A stretch of DNA of 64,000 nt from contig NZ_VZQQ01000006.1 of NCBI RefSeq assembly GCF_014397785.1, positions 1-64,000 on the forward strand, written 5' to 3'. Below the pieces are notes generated by a model. It saw only the letters and a list, made by a program, of their open reading frames with translations, ran no database searches and had not been told where the DNA came from. This stretch comes from Paraburkholderia podalyriae. GTDB taxonomy: Bacteria; Pseudomonadota; Gammaproteobacteria; Burkholderiales; Burkholderiaceae. Shown here one piece after another: positions 25,178-32,922 of this stretch (the stretch's first letter is position 1; each line of letters opens with the position of its first letter). The position numbers were made by a program, and so were the translations under genes.

Positions 25178-25691
25178 CTACTTCTCCAATTGAAGTTTAA
25201 GACTAGCTGTTCCACGCGCAACTACGCGCACGGTGTGTCCGGTATTGCTTGTGGTTCCAGCTATCACCCGCTCATCGTCAACGACGATCCGGTAACGCAC
25301 ATTAGCGAGCGGTTGACCGTTGCTATCTTTGAGCACGTAATACTCGTCGTGAGTGCCAACCTTCGGCGTCAGCGCTGACGCTGCCTTGTGCTCGCGACAA
25401 TTACACGCCCATGCGTAACCCAGCGCTTCGGCCATGTCGTAACCGTTTGAATACGACTTCAGCCGATCGAACGGAAACCATTCGCCGGTTTCGGCGTTCA
25501 GCGCCATTGCGGACGGCATTGGTGGGAAGTTTGAGTATATTGAATAGGTGATGCGGCAAGCTCGCACTCTTCTTTGCCCACGGTATCACCTTGTTTCTGT
25601 TGTCCCATTTGACCTCTTCTGATTTTCCAGAAAACACCCATCGAATAAACCATTTAAACGGGTCACGGTCAACGAGTTTAATTTGAGTCAA
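25178..25691 (-). pseudogene. Small adaptor/tail-like protein, probably frameshifted
   Basis: Two overlapping minus-strand frames seem to be one gene. The first (from ATG 25691) reads MTQIKLVDRDPFKWFIRWVF and runs well until about 25530. The second (open from about 25585, GTG 25567, to TAG 25178) carries ALNAETGEWFPFDRLKSYSN, GYDMAEALGYAWACNCREH and a closing beta domain (YYVLKDSNGQPLANVRYRI). Such tails occur in proteins attached to VgrG/PAAR-type secretion genes, but no such gene is nearby. The stop is 2 bp before the 3D-domain gene. The shift point cannot be fixed by eye, and a genuine 129-residue gene from GTG 25567 is the alternative. Confidence 0.5.
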
Positions 25692-25920
25692 AGCTGCTTT
25701 GACAGATATTCACAATTGCTCTGGCTATCTCATTTTCAGGCGCATCTTTCCGATATCACCGTCCAACATAAAAGGCGGCATTGCCGCTGAGAAGATCATC
25801 GAACCGCGCGTCTCACCCACCCCGCCCTTGCTCGCGATTTCCGGTCTGGCTATGCTGGCGGGTGCGCCCGCTGCCCGCAGGCGACCGCCGCACCCGAAAC
25901 AACCGCTCGAGAACCAGCCC

Positions 25921-26568
25921 ATGTCCACCGCCAGTCTGTTTTTCACCGCCGCCGGCGTTGGCCTCGCGATCGCCGCGCCGGTCGGCCCGATGGGCATGCT
26001 GTGCATCCGCCGAACGCTGAGCGGCGGCCCGCGAGCGGGACTTGCGATCGGCCTCGGCATCGCGAGCGGCGACGCGGCCTACGGGCTGATCGCGGCGCTC
26101 GGCCTCGTCGGCATTTCGCAATTCATGCTCGCGTATGACCGCCCGCTGCATCTGCTCGCGGGGCTGTTCCTGCTGTATCTCGGCGTGCGAGCGCTGCTGC
26201 AGAAGCCGCCCGCTGAACCCGCCGACGGCAATGGCAACGGCAACGGCAAGCTCGCGCAGATCGGCCGCGCCGGCGCGCTGCGTGCGTACGCGAGCGCACT
26301 ACTGCTGACGCTGACCAATCCGCAGACCGTCATCATGTTCGCGGCGCTGTTCACGACACTCGCGCCGCGCGGCGCGTTCTCGCCGGCCATCGCGCTGACG
26401 ACGGTCGGCGGCGTGTTCGCCGGCTCGATCGCGTGGTGGTGTTGTCTGGTGAGCGCGGTGTCGCTCGCGCGTCACGCGATCGGCAGCAGGCTGCGCGTCG
26501 CGATCGATCGCGTGGTCGGCTTTACGCTCGCGGCGTTCGGCGTCGTCGAAATCCGCCGCGCGCTGTGA
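25921..26568 (+). CDS. LysE/RhtB-family amino-acid exporter
   Basis: The 215-residue membrane protein has about six helices and the family opening FFTAAGVGLAIAAPVGPMG (residues 5-24), then GLAIGLGIASGDAAYGLIA and LLTLTNPQTVIMFAALF, all characteristic of LysE-type translocators. A Gly/Asn repeat (GNGNGNGK) fills the central loop. ATG 25921 (MSTASLFF) is chosen because the open frame before it is Pro/Arg-rich and non-coding in character. Substrate unknown. The adjacent AT-rich island ends about 230 bp upstream. Confidence 0.88.
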   Translation: MSTASLFFTAAGVGLAIAAPVGPMGMLCIRRTLSGGPRAGLAIGLGIASGDAAYGLIAALGLVGISQFMLAYDRPLHLLAGLFLLYLGVRALLQKPPAEPADGNGNGNGKLAQIGRAGALRAYASALLLTLTNPQTVIMFAALFTTLAPRGAFSPAIALTTVGGVFAGSIAWWCCLVSAVSLARHAIGSRLRVAIDRVVGFTLAAFGVVEIRRAL

Positions 26569-26823
26569 ACGCCACCTCGCACGCCATGCGACACACCCGC
26601 GCCGCACACGCCGAACACGGCCCGGCGCATGCCGCGACGCGCTCGCCCTGAGCAACGGCCGCACGCAGGCGCGGCAGTTTTGCGACAATAGCGCCTTTCG
26701 CCGCACCGGCGACGGTCGACACGACCGTGCAGCGCACCGCGCGCCGCGGCACCCACCCGCCCCGGCGCACACGCCGGCTTTGCCGCCCAACCCTTCACCC
26801 GCGCTGCGTCAGCTGTCCGCTAA

Positions 26824-27612
26824 ATGGCTCTACCCCACATCGATCTGCTGTACTCCGTCTCCGGCCTGTTCGTCGGATTTCTGGTCGGGCTGACGGGCGT
26901 CGGCGGCGGCTCGCTGATGACGCCGATCCTCGTCCTGCTGTTCAAGGTGCACCCTGCCACCGCGGTCGGGACCGACCTGCTGTACGCGGCCGCCACCAAG
27001 GCAACCGGCACGCTGGTGCACGGCCTGAAGGGCTCGGTCGACTGGCAGGTCACGCTGCGCCTCGCGGCCGGCAGCGTGCCCGCGGCGACCATCACGCTGA
27101 TCCTGCTGCATCGCTACGGGATGGACACGCCGGGCGCGAGCCGGCTGATCCAGGTCGTGCTCGGTGCGGCCTTGCTGATTACCGCGGTTGCGCTGGTGTT
27201 CCGTCCGCAGCTCGCGGCGCTCGGCGCACGCAAGCAACGCGCGCCGAGCCAGGCACGCACGCTCGGGCTGACGATCCTGACCGGCGCGGTGCTCGGCGTG
27301 CTGGTGTCGTTGACGTCGGTGGGCGCGGGCGCGATCGGCGTGACGGTGTTGTTGCTGCTGTATCCGATGCTGCCGACGACGCGCATCGTCGGCTCCGACA
27401 TCGCGCACGCGGTGCCGCTGACCTTGCTTGCTGGCGCCGGACACTGGCTGCTCGGCTCGGTCGACTGGTCGATGCTGGTATCGCTGCTGGTGGGATCGCT
27501 GCCTGGCATCGCGATCGGCAGCTTTCTGGCGTCGCGCGCGCCCGACGCGCTGCTGCGCAATCTGCTCGCGGCGACGCTGACGCTGGTCGGCGTGCGGCTG
27601 GTGTTGGCGTGA
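26824..27612 (+). CDS. TauE/SafE-family sulfite/sulfonate-type exporter
   Basis: The 262-residue integral membrane protein shows the duplicated family motif: GFLVGLTGVGGGSLMTPIL (about residues 17-37) and its degenerate second copy VLVSLTSVGAGAIGVTVLL, plus VGTDLLYAAATK and VGSDIAHAVPL. About eight helices, normal length for the family. Such proteins export sulfite, sulfoacetate or similar anions; the substrate here is not shown. It stands alone. Confidence 0.88.
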   Translation: MALPHIDLLYSVSGLFVGFLVGLTGVGGGSLMTPILVLLFKVHPATAVGTDLLYAAATKATGTLVHGLKGSVDWQVTLRLAAGSVPAATITLILLHRYGMDTPGASRLIQVVLGAALLITAVALVFRPQLAALGARKQRAPSQARTLGLTILTGAVLGVLVSLTSVGAGAIGVTVLLLLYPMLPTTRIVGSDIAHAVPLTLLAGAGHWLLGSVDWSMLVSLLVGSLPGIAIGSFLASRAPDALLRNLLAATLTLVGVRLVLA

Positions 27613-27661
27613 TCCGCTGACGACACGTGAACCGCGCGCAGCGCCCGCGCACCCCGTCTCT

Positions 27662-27910
27662 CTATTTGAAAAAACGACAAGTCAGATCCGCCTCGAACTG
27701 CCGGACCCACTGGCCGTGGCGGTCGTGATACGACTGTGACCAGCTGCCGCGCCGCACCGTGACGACCCGCTCGTGCGCCGGCTCATCCGGTGCCGCGCTC
27801 GCGCTGATGTCGAAATGCGCGGGCGCGAAACCGTGTCGCGCGCACACCAGTTCGAATGCCGCGCGATCGCCGATCGGCAGATCGATATAGCGAAACAGCG
27901 TGGTTCCCAT
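27662..27910 (-). CDS. Small conserved-looking hypothetical protein
   Basis: An 82-residue protein (MGTTLFRYIDLPIGDRAAFE) of mixed alpha/beta character, without a signal or membrane helix. The central VVTVRRGSWSQSYHD and the closing FEADLTCRFFK look like a folded single domain. No family is recognised. It is convergent with the exporter gene and stands alone. Confidence 0.55.
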   Translation of the reverse strand: MGTTLFRYIDLPIGDRAAFELVCARHGFAPAHFDISASAAPDEPAHERVVTVRRGSWSQSYHDRHGQWVRQFEADLTCRFFK

Positions 27911-28175
27911 GACCTTGGCTCCCGGTTCCTCCTCGTCACAGTACGCCCCGCGCTACGTCATCAATGTGTCGCAGCGCACGAATCCGCGGCGGCCGCGCCG
28001 TCATCAGGACCCGTGCGTGCGGCAAGCCGCATTGCTGCGGTCCCGCAAAAATCTGGCGAAGTACCACGCTCCAAGACCAGCGGCGAAAAAAAAGCCCCGG
28101 CAATCATGTCGGAGCTTCCGAATCGATAGATAGGTCTCGCGACGCGGCCCTTGCGGCGCCGCGCCCGCCCATCGC

Positions 28176-28523
28176 TTACTGCTGCATCACGGTCAGCTTG
28201 TTCGACACCGACGTCACACCCGCAACGCCCTTCGCGGCCTCGCCGGCCGAATCGATCTGATCCTGGCTCGGCACCGTGCCGGTCAGCGTCACCGCGCCGC
28301 CGCGCGCGCGCACGGCGATGTTCGATACGTCAAGACCCTGGGTCTTGGCCAGCGCGCCGCGCACCTTGCGGCCGAGTTCGTGATTCGCGTGCTTGCCGGC
28401 CTTGACGGAGGCTGCCGCCGACGCCGTATCGGTTGCCGGAGCGTTCGTCTGCGCGTAGACGTTGCACGCCACCACCATTGCCACAACCGGACCCAGTGCT
28501 TTCAGAAAACCGACCGTCTTCAT
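28176..28523 (-). CDS. Periplasmic BON-domain protein
   Basis: A 115-residue protein with a signal peptide (VVAMVVACNVYAQT, to about residue 25), a short linker and one BON domain (about 45-113; KVRGALAKTQGLDVSNIAV, GAVTLTGTVPSQDQID, KGVAGVTSVSNKLTV). BON domains bind phospholipid surfaces in OsmY-like proteins, so an envelope-stress role is likely. Length and layout match the small Burkholderia OsmY-like proteins. Confidence 0.9.
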   Translation of the reverse strand: MKTVGFLKALGPVVAMVVACNVYAQTNAPATDTASAAASVKAGKHANHELGRKVRGALAKTQGLDVSNIAVRARGGAVTLTGTVPSQDQIDSAGEAAKGVAGVTSVSNKLTVMQQ

Positions 28524-29032
28524 AGCTCTCTTCTCCTTGGTTCTACATTGGACCGCATCAATAAGCGGCTTCGTTACGACAACGGGCGGCCATCATCGCG
28601 CGAACGCGCGCGTGAGCGACGGCCGGCAACGGCTGTGACACGATGTGCAAGAGGCGAGAGAGGCTGATTACCGGCAATCGGCAATCGGCAAACCGCGAAG
28701 TCCGCCGACGCACCCGGTTCTTGTCCGTCTTGCCGGGATCGCGCCGCAAACGTTGGATCGCGGTAGCGATGCACAATTTAATCTAGCCGGCACAGAAGCG
28801 CAAAGGGTTTACCACGCGGCGTCGCGCGCCGACAGCGGGCGTTCGTTGCGGCGTTGACCGCGACGTCCACCCGGCGTTCACCATTTGTTACGCGTTTGTC
28901 AGCGCGACGGGCGGCCGCGCGTTTCGCGGCCGCGCCAATCTCAGGTACCATCGGCGCGACGCGTGCTGGCGCGCCGCCCCGCCGCCCCGCCGCGCATTCG
29001 AGCCCTATCGACCGCCGCTCCCAGATGATCCG
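28524..29032. other. Intergenic stretch, no gene seen
   Basis: About 510 bp between divergent genes. Only short chance frames are present. A short triple repeat (CGGCAATCGGCAATCGGCAA, 28673-28692) is visible. The region must hold the promoters of the BON gene and the TAXI gene. Confidence 0.5.
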
Positions 29033-30436
29033 ATGAAGCCTGACACCGGCCGCACCCGCCCTACCCGCCTCGTCGCCCGTTTTGTCGCGATCTCGTGGCG
29101 CGACCTGGCGGTCTCGTTCGGCCCGCTCGTGCTGCTCGTGATCGTCGCGATCTGGGCCGCCGTGCGGCTGATCCAGCCCGCCCCGCCGAATACGCTGACG
29201 ATTAGCGCCGGTCCCGTCGGCAGCACCTTCTGGATCGCCGCGCAGAAGTACAAGACGATCCTTGCGCGCAACCGCATTACAGTGAACGTGCTGGCCTCGC
29301 AGGGCTCGCAGGAAAATCTGAAGCGGCTGTTGGACCCGAACGCGAACGTCGACGTCGGCTTCGTGCAGGGCGGCATCGCGCCAGCCGGGGTGGACAAGGA
29401 CAAAAACCTGATGTCGCTCGGCAGCGTCGCTTACGTGCCGCTCGCGATCTTCTATCGTGGCGCACCGGTCGACTGGCTGTCCGGGTTCAAGGGCGAGCGC
29501 CTCGCGATCGGCCCCGAGGGCAGCGGCACGCGCGAGCTCACGCTCGCGCTGCTGAAGGCCAACGGCATCGTGCCGGGCGGTCCGACCCAACTGCTGCCGC
29601 TGACGGGCGACGCCGCCGCCAACGCGCTGATCGACGGAACGATCGACGCGACCTTCCTCGCCGGCGACTCGGCGCAGCCGGCCGTGATGGGCAAGCTCTA
29701 CCGCACGCAGAACGTGCGCTTCTACGATTTCACGCAGGCCGACGCGTACACGCGCCGCTTTCCGTACCTGACGCAGCTGAAGGTGCCGATGGGCGCCTTC
29801 GACCTCGGCAAGAACCTGCCGGCGAACTCGATCAACATCGTCGCGCCGACCGCCGAGCTGGTCGCGCGCGATTCACTGCATCCGGCGCTGTCGGATCTGC
29901 TGATCGAAGCCGCCCGCGAGGTGCACGGCGGCGCAACGACGATGCAGCGCGCCGGCGAATTCCCCGCGCCGCTCGCGCACGACTTCCCGCTTTCCGACGA
30001 CGCCGCACGCTACTACAAGTCGGGCAAGAGCTTCCTGTACCGGACGCTGCCGTTCTGGATCGCGAGTCTCGCGGACCGCCTGCTGGTGATCGTCGTGCCG
30101 CTGATCGTGCTGCTGGTGCCGGCGCTGCGCGTCGTGCCGGGGTTGTACGCGTGGCGGGTCAAGTCGCGCATCTATCGCTGGTACGGCTCGCTGATTGCGA
30201 TCGAGCGCAGCGCGCTCAGCGAACATTCGTCGGCCGAACGCGCGTCGCTGATCGGGCGGCTCGACACGATCGAAGAGTCGGTCAACGGCATGAAGATGCC
30301 GCTCGCGTATGCGGACCAGTTCTACGTGCTGCGCGAGCACATCGGATTCGTGCGGCGGCGACTCGCGGAAAGCCGCGACACGCAGGGCGGGCTGGAGATG
30401 GCCGACGAGCAGGCGACCGATAAAGTCAAAGGCTGA
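29033..30436 (+). CDS. TAXI-family TRAP-type solute-binding protein with C-terminal membrane anchor
   Basis: The 467-residue protein has an N-terminal membrane anchor (VLLVIVAIWAAVRLI), a TAXI solute-receptor domain (TLTISAGPVGSTFWIAAQKY onward, about 55-330, with AIGPEGSGTRELTLALLKAN) and a second helix (LVIVVPLIVLLVPAL) before a charged C-terminal tail. TAXI proteins normally serve TRAP transporters, but no TRAP membrane subunit is nearby and this one is anchored at both ends of the binding domain. Such orphan anchored forms may act as sensors. ATG 29033 is kept, but the ribosome site is weak. Confidence 0.85.
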   Translation: MKPDTGRTRPTRLVARFVAISWRDLAVSFGPLVLLVIVAIWAAVRLIQPAPPNTLTISAGPVGSTFWIAAQKYKTILARNRITVNVLASQGSQENLKRLLDPNANVDVGFVQGGIAPAGVDKDKNLMSLGSVAYVPLAIFYRGAPVDWLSGFKGERLAIGPEGSGTRELTLALLKANGIVPGGPTQLLPLTGDAAANALIDGTIDATFLAGDSAQPAVMGKLYRTQNVRFYDFTQADAYTRRFPYLTQLKVPMGAFDLGKNLPANSINIVAPTAELVARDSLHPALSDLLIEAAREVHGGATTMQRAGEFPAPLAHDFPLSDDAARYYKSGKSFLYRTLPFWIASLADRLLVIVVPLIVLLVPALRVVPGLYAWRVKSRIYRWYGSLIAIERSALSEHSSAERASLIGRLDTIEESVNGMKMPLAYADQFYVLREHIGFVRRRLAESRDTQGGLEMADEQATDKVKG

Positions 30437-30591
30437 GCGCCCTGACGACACCGCCAGAGACTCACACCCAACGCCCACCACCAGGGGATATCGACCGGTG
30501 CAAGCCACGACCGCGTAAGATCGCTACAATTTTGATCAGATAACGGACGCAGCCTCCGCGTCGTCCGACACAGGCAATCCGGGAGACATTT

Positions 30592-31242
30592 ATGACCGTT
30601 GGCATCGACGCCCAACAGCGGCAGTGGTTTTACGATTTCGTCTCTCCGTTCACCTATCTGCTGCTCGAGCAATACGACAAATGGCCCGGCTTCGACTTCG
30701 CGTTCACGCCGGTCGTGCTGAACGATCTGTATCGCCACTGGGGCCAGCGCTCCGCGTACAGCGTGCCCGCCAAGCGCACCTTCATGTACCGGCACGCGCT
30801 GTTTCGCGCGGAGCAGCTCGGCATTCCGTACAAAATGCCGCCCGCCCATCCGTTCGATTCGATGAAGCCGCTGCTGCTCGCGACCGCCGCGAACGGCGAC
30901 GTGCAATTCGTGCGCGAGATTTTCCGCTTCATCTGGCGCGAGGGGCGCGACCCGTCGAGCGACGAAGCGTTCGCCGAACTGTGCGAGCGCGTCGGCAAAT
31001 CGGACGGCCCGGAGCTGATCCGGCAAAAAGCCGTGAAGGCGCAACTGCAACGCAATACCGCCGATGCGATCGGTCTGGGCGTCTATGGCGTGCCGACGTT
31101 TCGTCTGAACGATCAGTTGTTCTGGGGCGAGGACGCGCTGCCGATGGTGCTTTACTGCGCGCGCACGCCGAACTGGCTCGAATCACGCGAGGTGAAGCGG
31201 ATCAGTTCGCTGCCGTGGGGGCTGGCGGACAAGCCGGCATAA
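30592..31242 (+). CDS. DsbA-family 2-hydroxychromene-2-carboxylate isomerase-type protein
   Basis: The 216-residue protein shows the kappa-class GST/HCCA-isomerase layout: WFYDFVSPFTYLLLEQ (about residues 11-26, Ser in place of the redox Cys pair), a helical insert, then GVYGVPTFRLNDQLFWGED, with the cis-Pro loop and the terminal ELFWG-type signature. Glutathione-dependent isomerisation of aromatic-degradation intermediates is the family role. GGGAGA lies just before the ATG. Confidence 0.85.
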   Translation: MTVGIDAQQRQWFYDFVSPFTYLLLEQYDKWPGFDFAFTPVVLNDLYRHWGQRSAYSVPAKRTFMYRHALFRAEQLGIPYKMPPAHPFDSMKPLLLATAANGDVQFVREIFRFIWREGRDPSSDEAFAELCERVGKSDGPELIRQKAVKAQLQRNTADAIGLGVYGVPTFRLNDQLFWGEDALPMVLYCARTPNWLESREVKRISSLPWGLADKPA

Positions 31243-31439
31243 CACGGCAGCCGCGGCCGGCCGCGCGTTGCTTGCGGCCCGCGCGGAAGAATCCACGCCG
31301 GCAGGCGCGGCGCTGATGCCGGCCATAGCGCGCCCCCTATGCCGGCGAAGCGCAAACGGGCCTAAGGTTATAGGCGTTTGCACTCCACCCGCGCGCCGCG
31401 CGGCGAGCTTATCTGCGCCCGCGCCACCACGCTTCGATC

Positions 31440-32387
31440 ATGGACGACACCGCCGCCTCACTCGATATCTGGCTCGTGCGCGTGTTGCGCACGCTGCTGG
31501 TCGAGCGCAGCGTCACGCAGACCGCGTTGCGGCTGAACCAGACCCAGCCGGCGATCAGCACCGCGCTGCGCAAGTTGCGCGAAACGCTCGGCGATCCGAT
31601 TCTGGTGCGCGGCAAGTCGGGCATGGTGCCGACCGAATACGGCGAGTCGCTGCTCGCGGCCGCGCAGCGCGTGTTGCGCGACGTCGATTTCGTCGCGACG
31701 CCGCACGGCGATTTCGACCCGGGCCGCTCGCGCCGCACGTTTCGCGTCGCCGCGCCCGACTATCTGAACGACTTCTTCATGCCGACCGTGATCGCGCGGT
31801 TTCGCGAAGCGGCGCCTCATGCGCGGCTCGAAATCGGATCGCTGGGGCCGCTGCTCGATCATTCGGCCGCGCTCGACGCCGGCGACCTCGATCTCGTGAT
31901 CGGCAACTGGCCGAAGCCCGATCCGCGCTTCGAGCGCAGCGACCTGTTCGCCGATACCGTCGTGTGCATGATGCGCGCGGACCATCCACTGACACGCGAG
32001 CCGCTCACACGCGACGCCTATCTGGCCGCGCCGCATCTCGCGCCGACACCCTACAGCGGCGCGCGCGGCGGCGCGATCGATACCGGCTTCGCGCGTGCGA
32101 AGGCGAGCCGGCGCATCGTCGCGACGCTGCCCTACTTCGGGCTCGTCGCGCAGACGCTTCTGCAATCGGATCTGATCTTCACGACGACGCGGCGCTTCGC
32201 GATGCACTACGCGAGCATGTTGCCGCTCGCGGTCGTCGACGTGCCGATCGCGTTCCCGCGCATCCGCTGCTATCAGTTGTGGCATCCGCAGCCGGATCGG
32301 CCGAGCGATATCGGCTGGCTCAGGACGTTGATGTCCGAGGTGTCGCGTGAGCTGGTCGCGCGCAGGACGCCGCGCGCGAAGCGATAA
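31440..32387 (+). CDS. LysR-family transcriptional regulator
   Basis: The 315-residue protein has the LysR helix-turn-helix (VTQTALRLNQTQPAISTALR, about residues 25-45, preceded by RVLRTLLVERS) and an effector domain of the NodD/PcaQ-like kind with VAAPDYLNDFFMPTVIARF. Its last 68 bp overlap the convergent xdhC fragment. Regulation target not evident. Confidence 0.88.
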   Translation: MDDTAASLDIWLVRVLRTLLVERSVTQTALRLNQTQPAISTALRKLRETLGDPILVRGKSGMVPTEYGESLLAAAQRVLRDVDFVATPHGDFDPGRSRRTFRVAAPDYLNDFFMPTVIARFREAAPHARLEIGSLGPLLDHSAALDAGDLDLVIGNWPKPDPRFERSDLFADTVVCMMRADHPLTREPLTRDAYLAAPHLAPTPYSGARGGAIDTGFARAKASRRIVATLPYFGLVAQTLLQSDLIFTTTRRFAMHYASMLPLAVVDVPIAFPRIRCYQLWHPQPDRPSDIGWLRTLMSEVSRELVARRTPRAKR

Positions 32388-32892
32388 CCAGCAATTGCGC
32401 GCACACCGCGATCGCGATCGCCGCCGGCGCCTTGTCGACGATCCCCTCCACGCCGATCGGACAGGTCATTTCCGCGAGCCGCTCCAGCTCGACGCCGCGC
32501 GCGAGCAGACGCCGCTCGAACTTCACGCGCTTCGTCTTCGAGCCGATCATGCCGAAGTAGCTGAAATCGCGCCGTCGCATGATGCGCGCGGCGAGCGAAA
32601 AATCGAGCGCATGATTGTGCGTCATCACCAGAAACCACGCGCCGGGCGGCGCCGCGTCGACGATCGCGTCGGGCGTGTCGGTCGCTTCGACCTGCACGTT
32701 GGGCGGCGTTTCGTCGGGGAACAACTCGTCGCGTTCGTCGACCCATTGGACCACGCACCGCAGGCTGCCGAGCAGTTGCACGAGCGCATGGCCGACGTGT
32801 CCCGCGCCGAACAGCACGATATGCATCGGCGCCGGTCGCGGCGCAAGCTCGGGTCCGGTCCCGCCCGGACAATAATTCAGGCGTGCTTCCAT
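32320..32892 (-). CDS. xdhC: N-terminally truncated XdhC (Rossmann domain only)
   Basis: XdhC binds molybdenum cofactor and helps insert sulfurated cofactor into xanthine dehydrogenase. This 190-residue version has only the C-terminal Rossmann-like domain: MHIVLFGAGHVGHALVQLL (about 23-41), WVDERDELFPDE, VMTHNHALDFSLAARIM and FGMIGSKTKRVKFERR, PIGVEGIVDKAPA. The normal N-terminal XdhC/CoxI domain (about 150 residues) is missing; the frame begins MEARLNYCPGGTG, and only 30 bp separate it from the xdhB stop. MEA-L resembles the usual family start, so an internal deletion is possible. Its 3' end overlaps the LysR gene. Confidence 0.8.
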   Translation of the reverse strand: MEARLNYCPGGTGPELAPRPAPMHIVLFGAGHVGHALVQLLGSLRCVVQWVDERDELFPDETPPNVQVEATDTPDAIVDAAPPGAWFLVMTHNHALDFSLAARIMRRRDFSYFGMIGSKTKRVKFERRLLARGVELERLAEMTCPIGVEGIVDKAPAAIAIAVCAQLLVIASRAASCARPAHATPRTSTS

Positions 32893-32922
32893 AGTGCGCT
32901 CCCACTCGTTTGCCGCTCGCCG

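Noticed and set aside
28673..28692. Triple CGGCAAT short repeat
   Set aside because: Too short and without spacers, so not a CRISPR array; probably simple-sequence noise.
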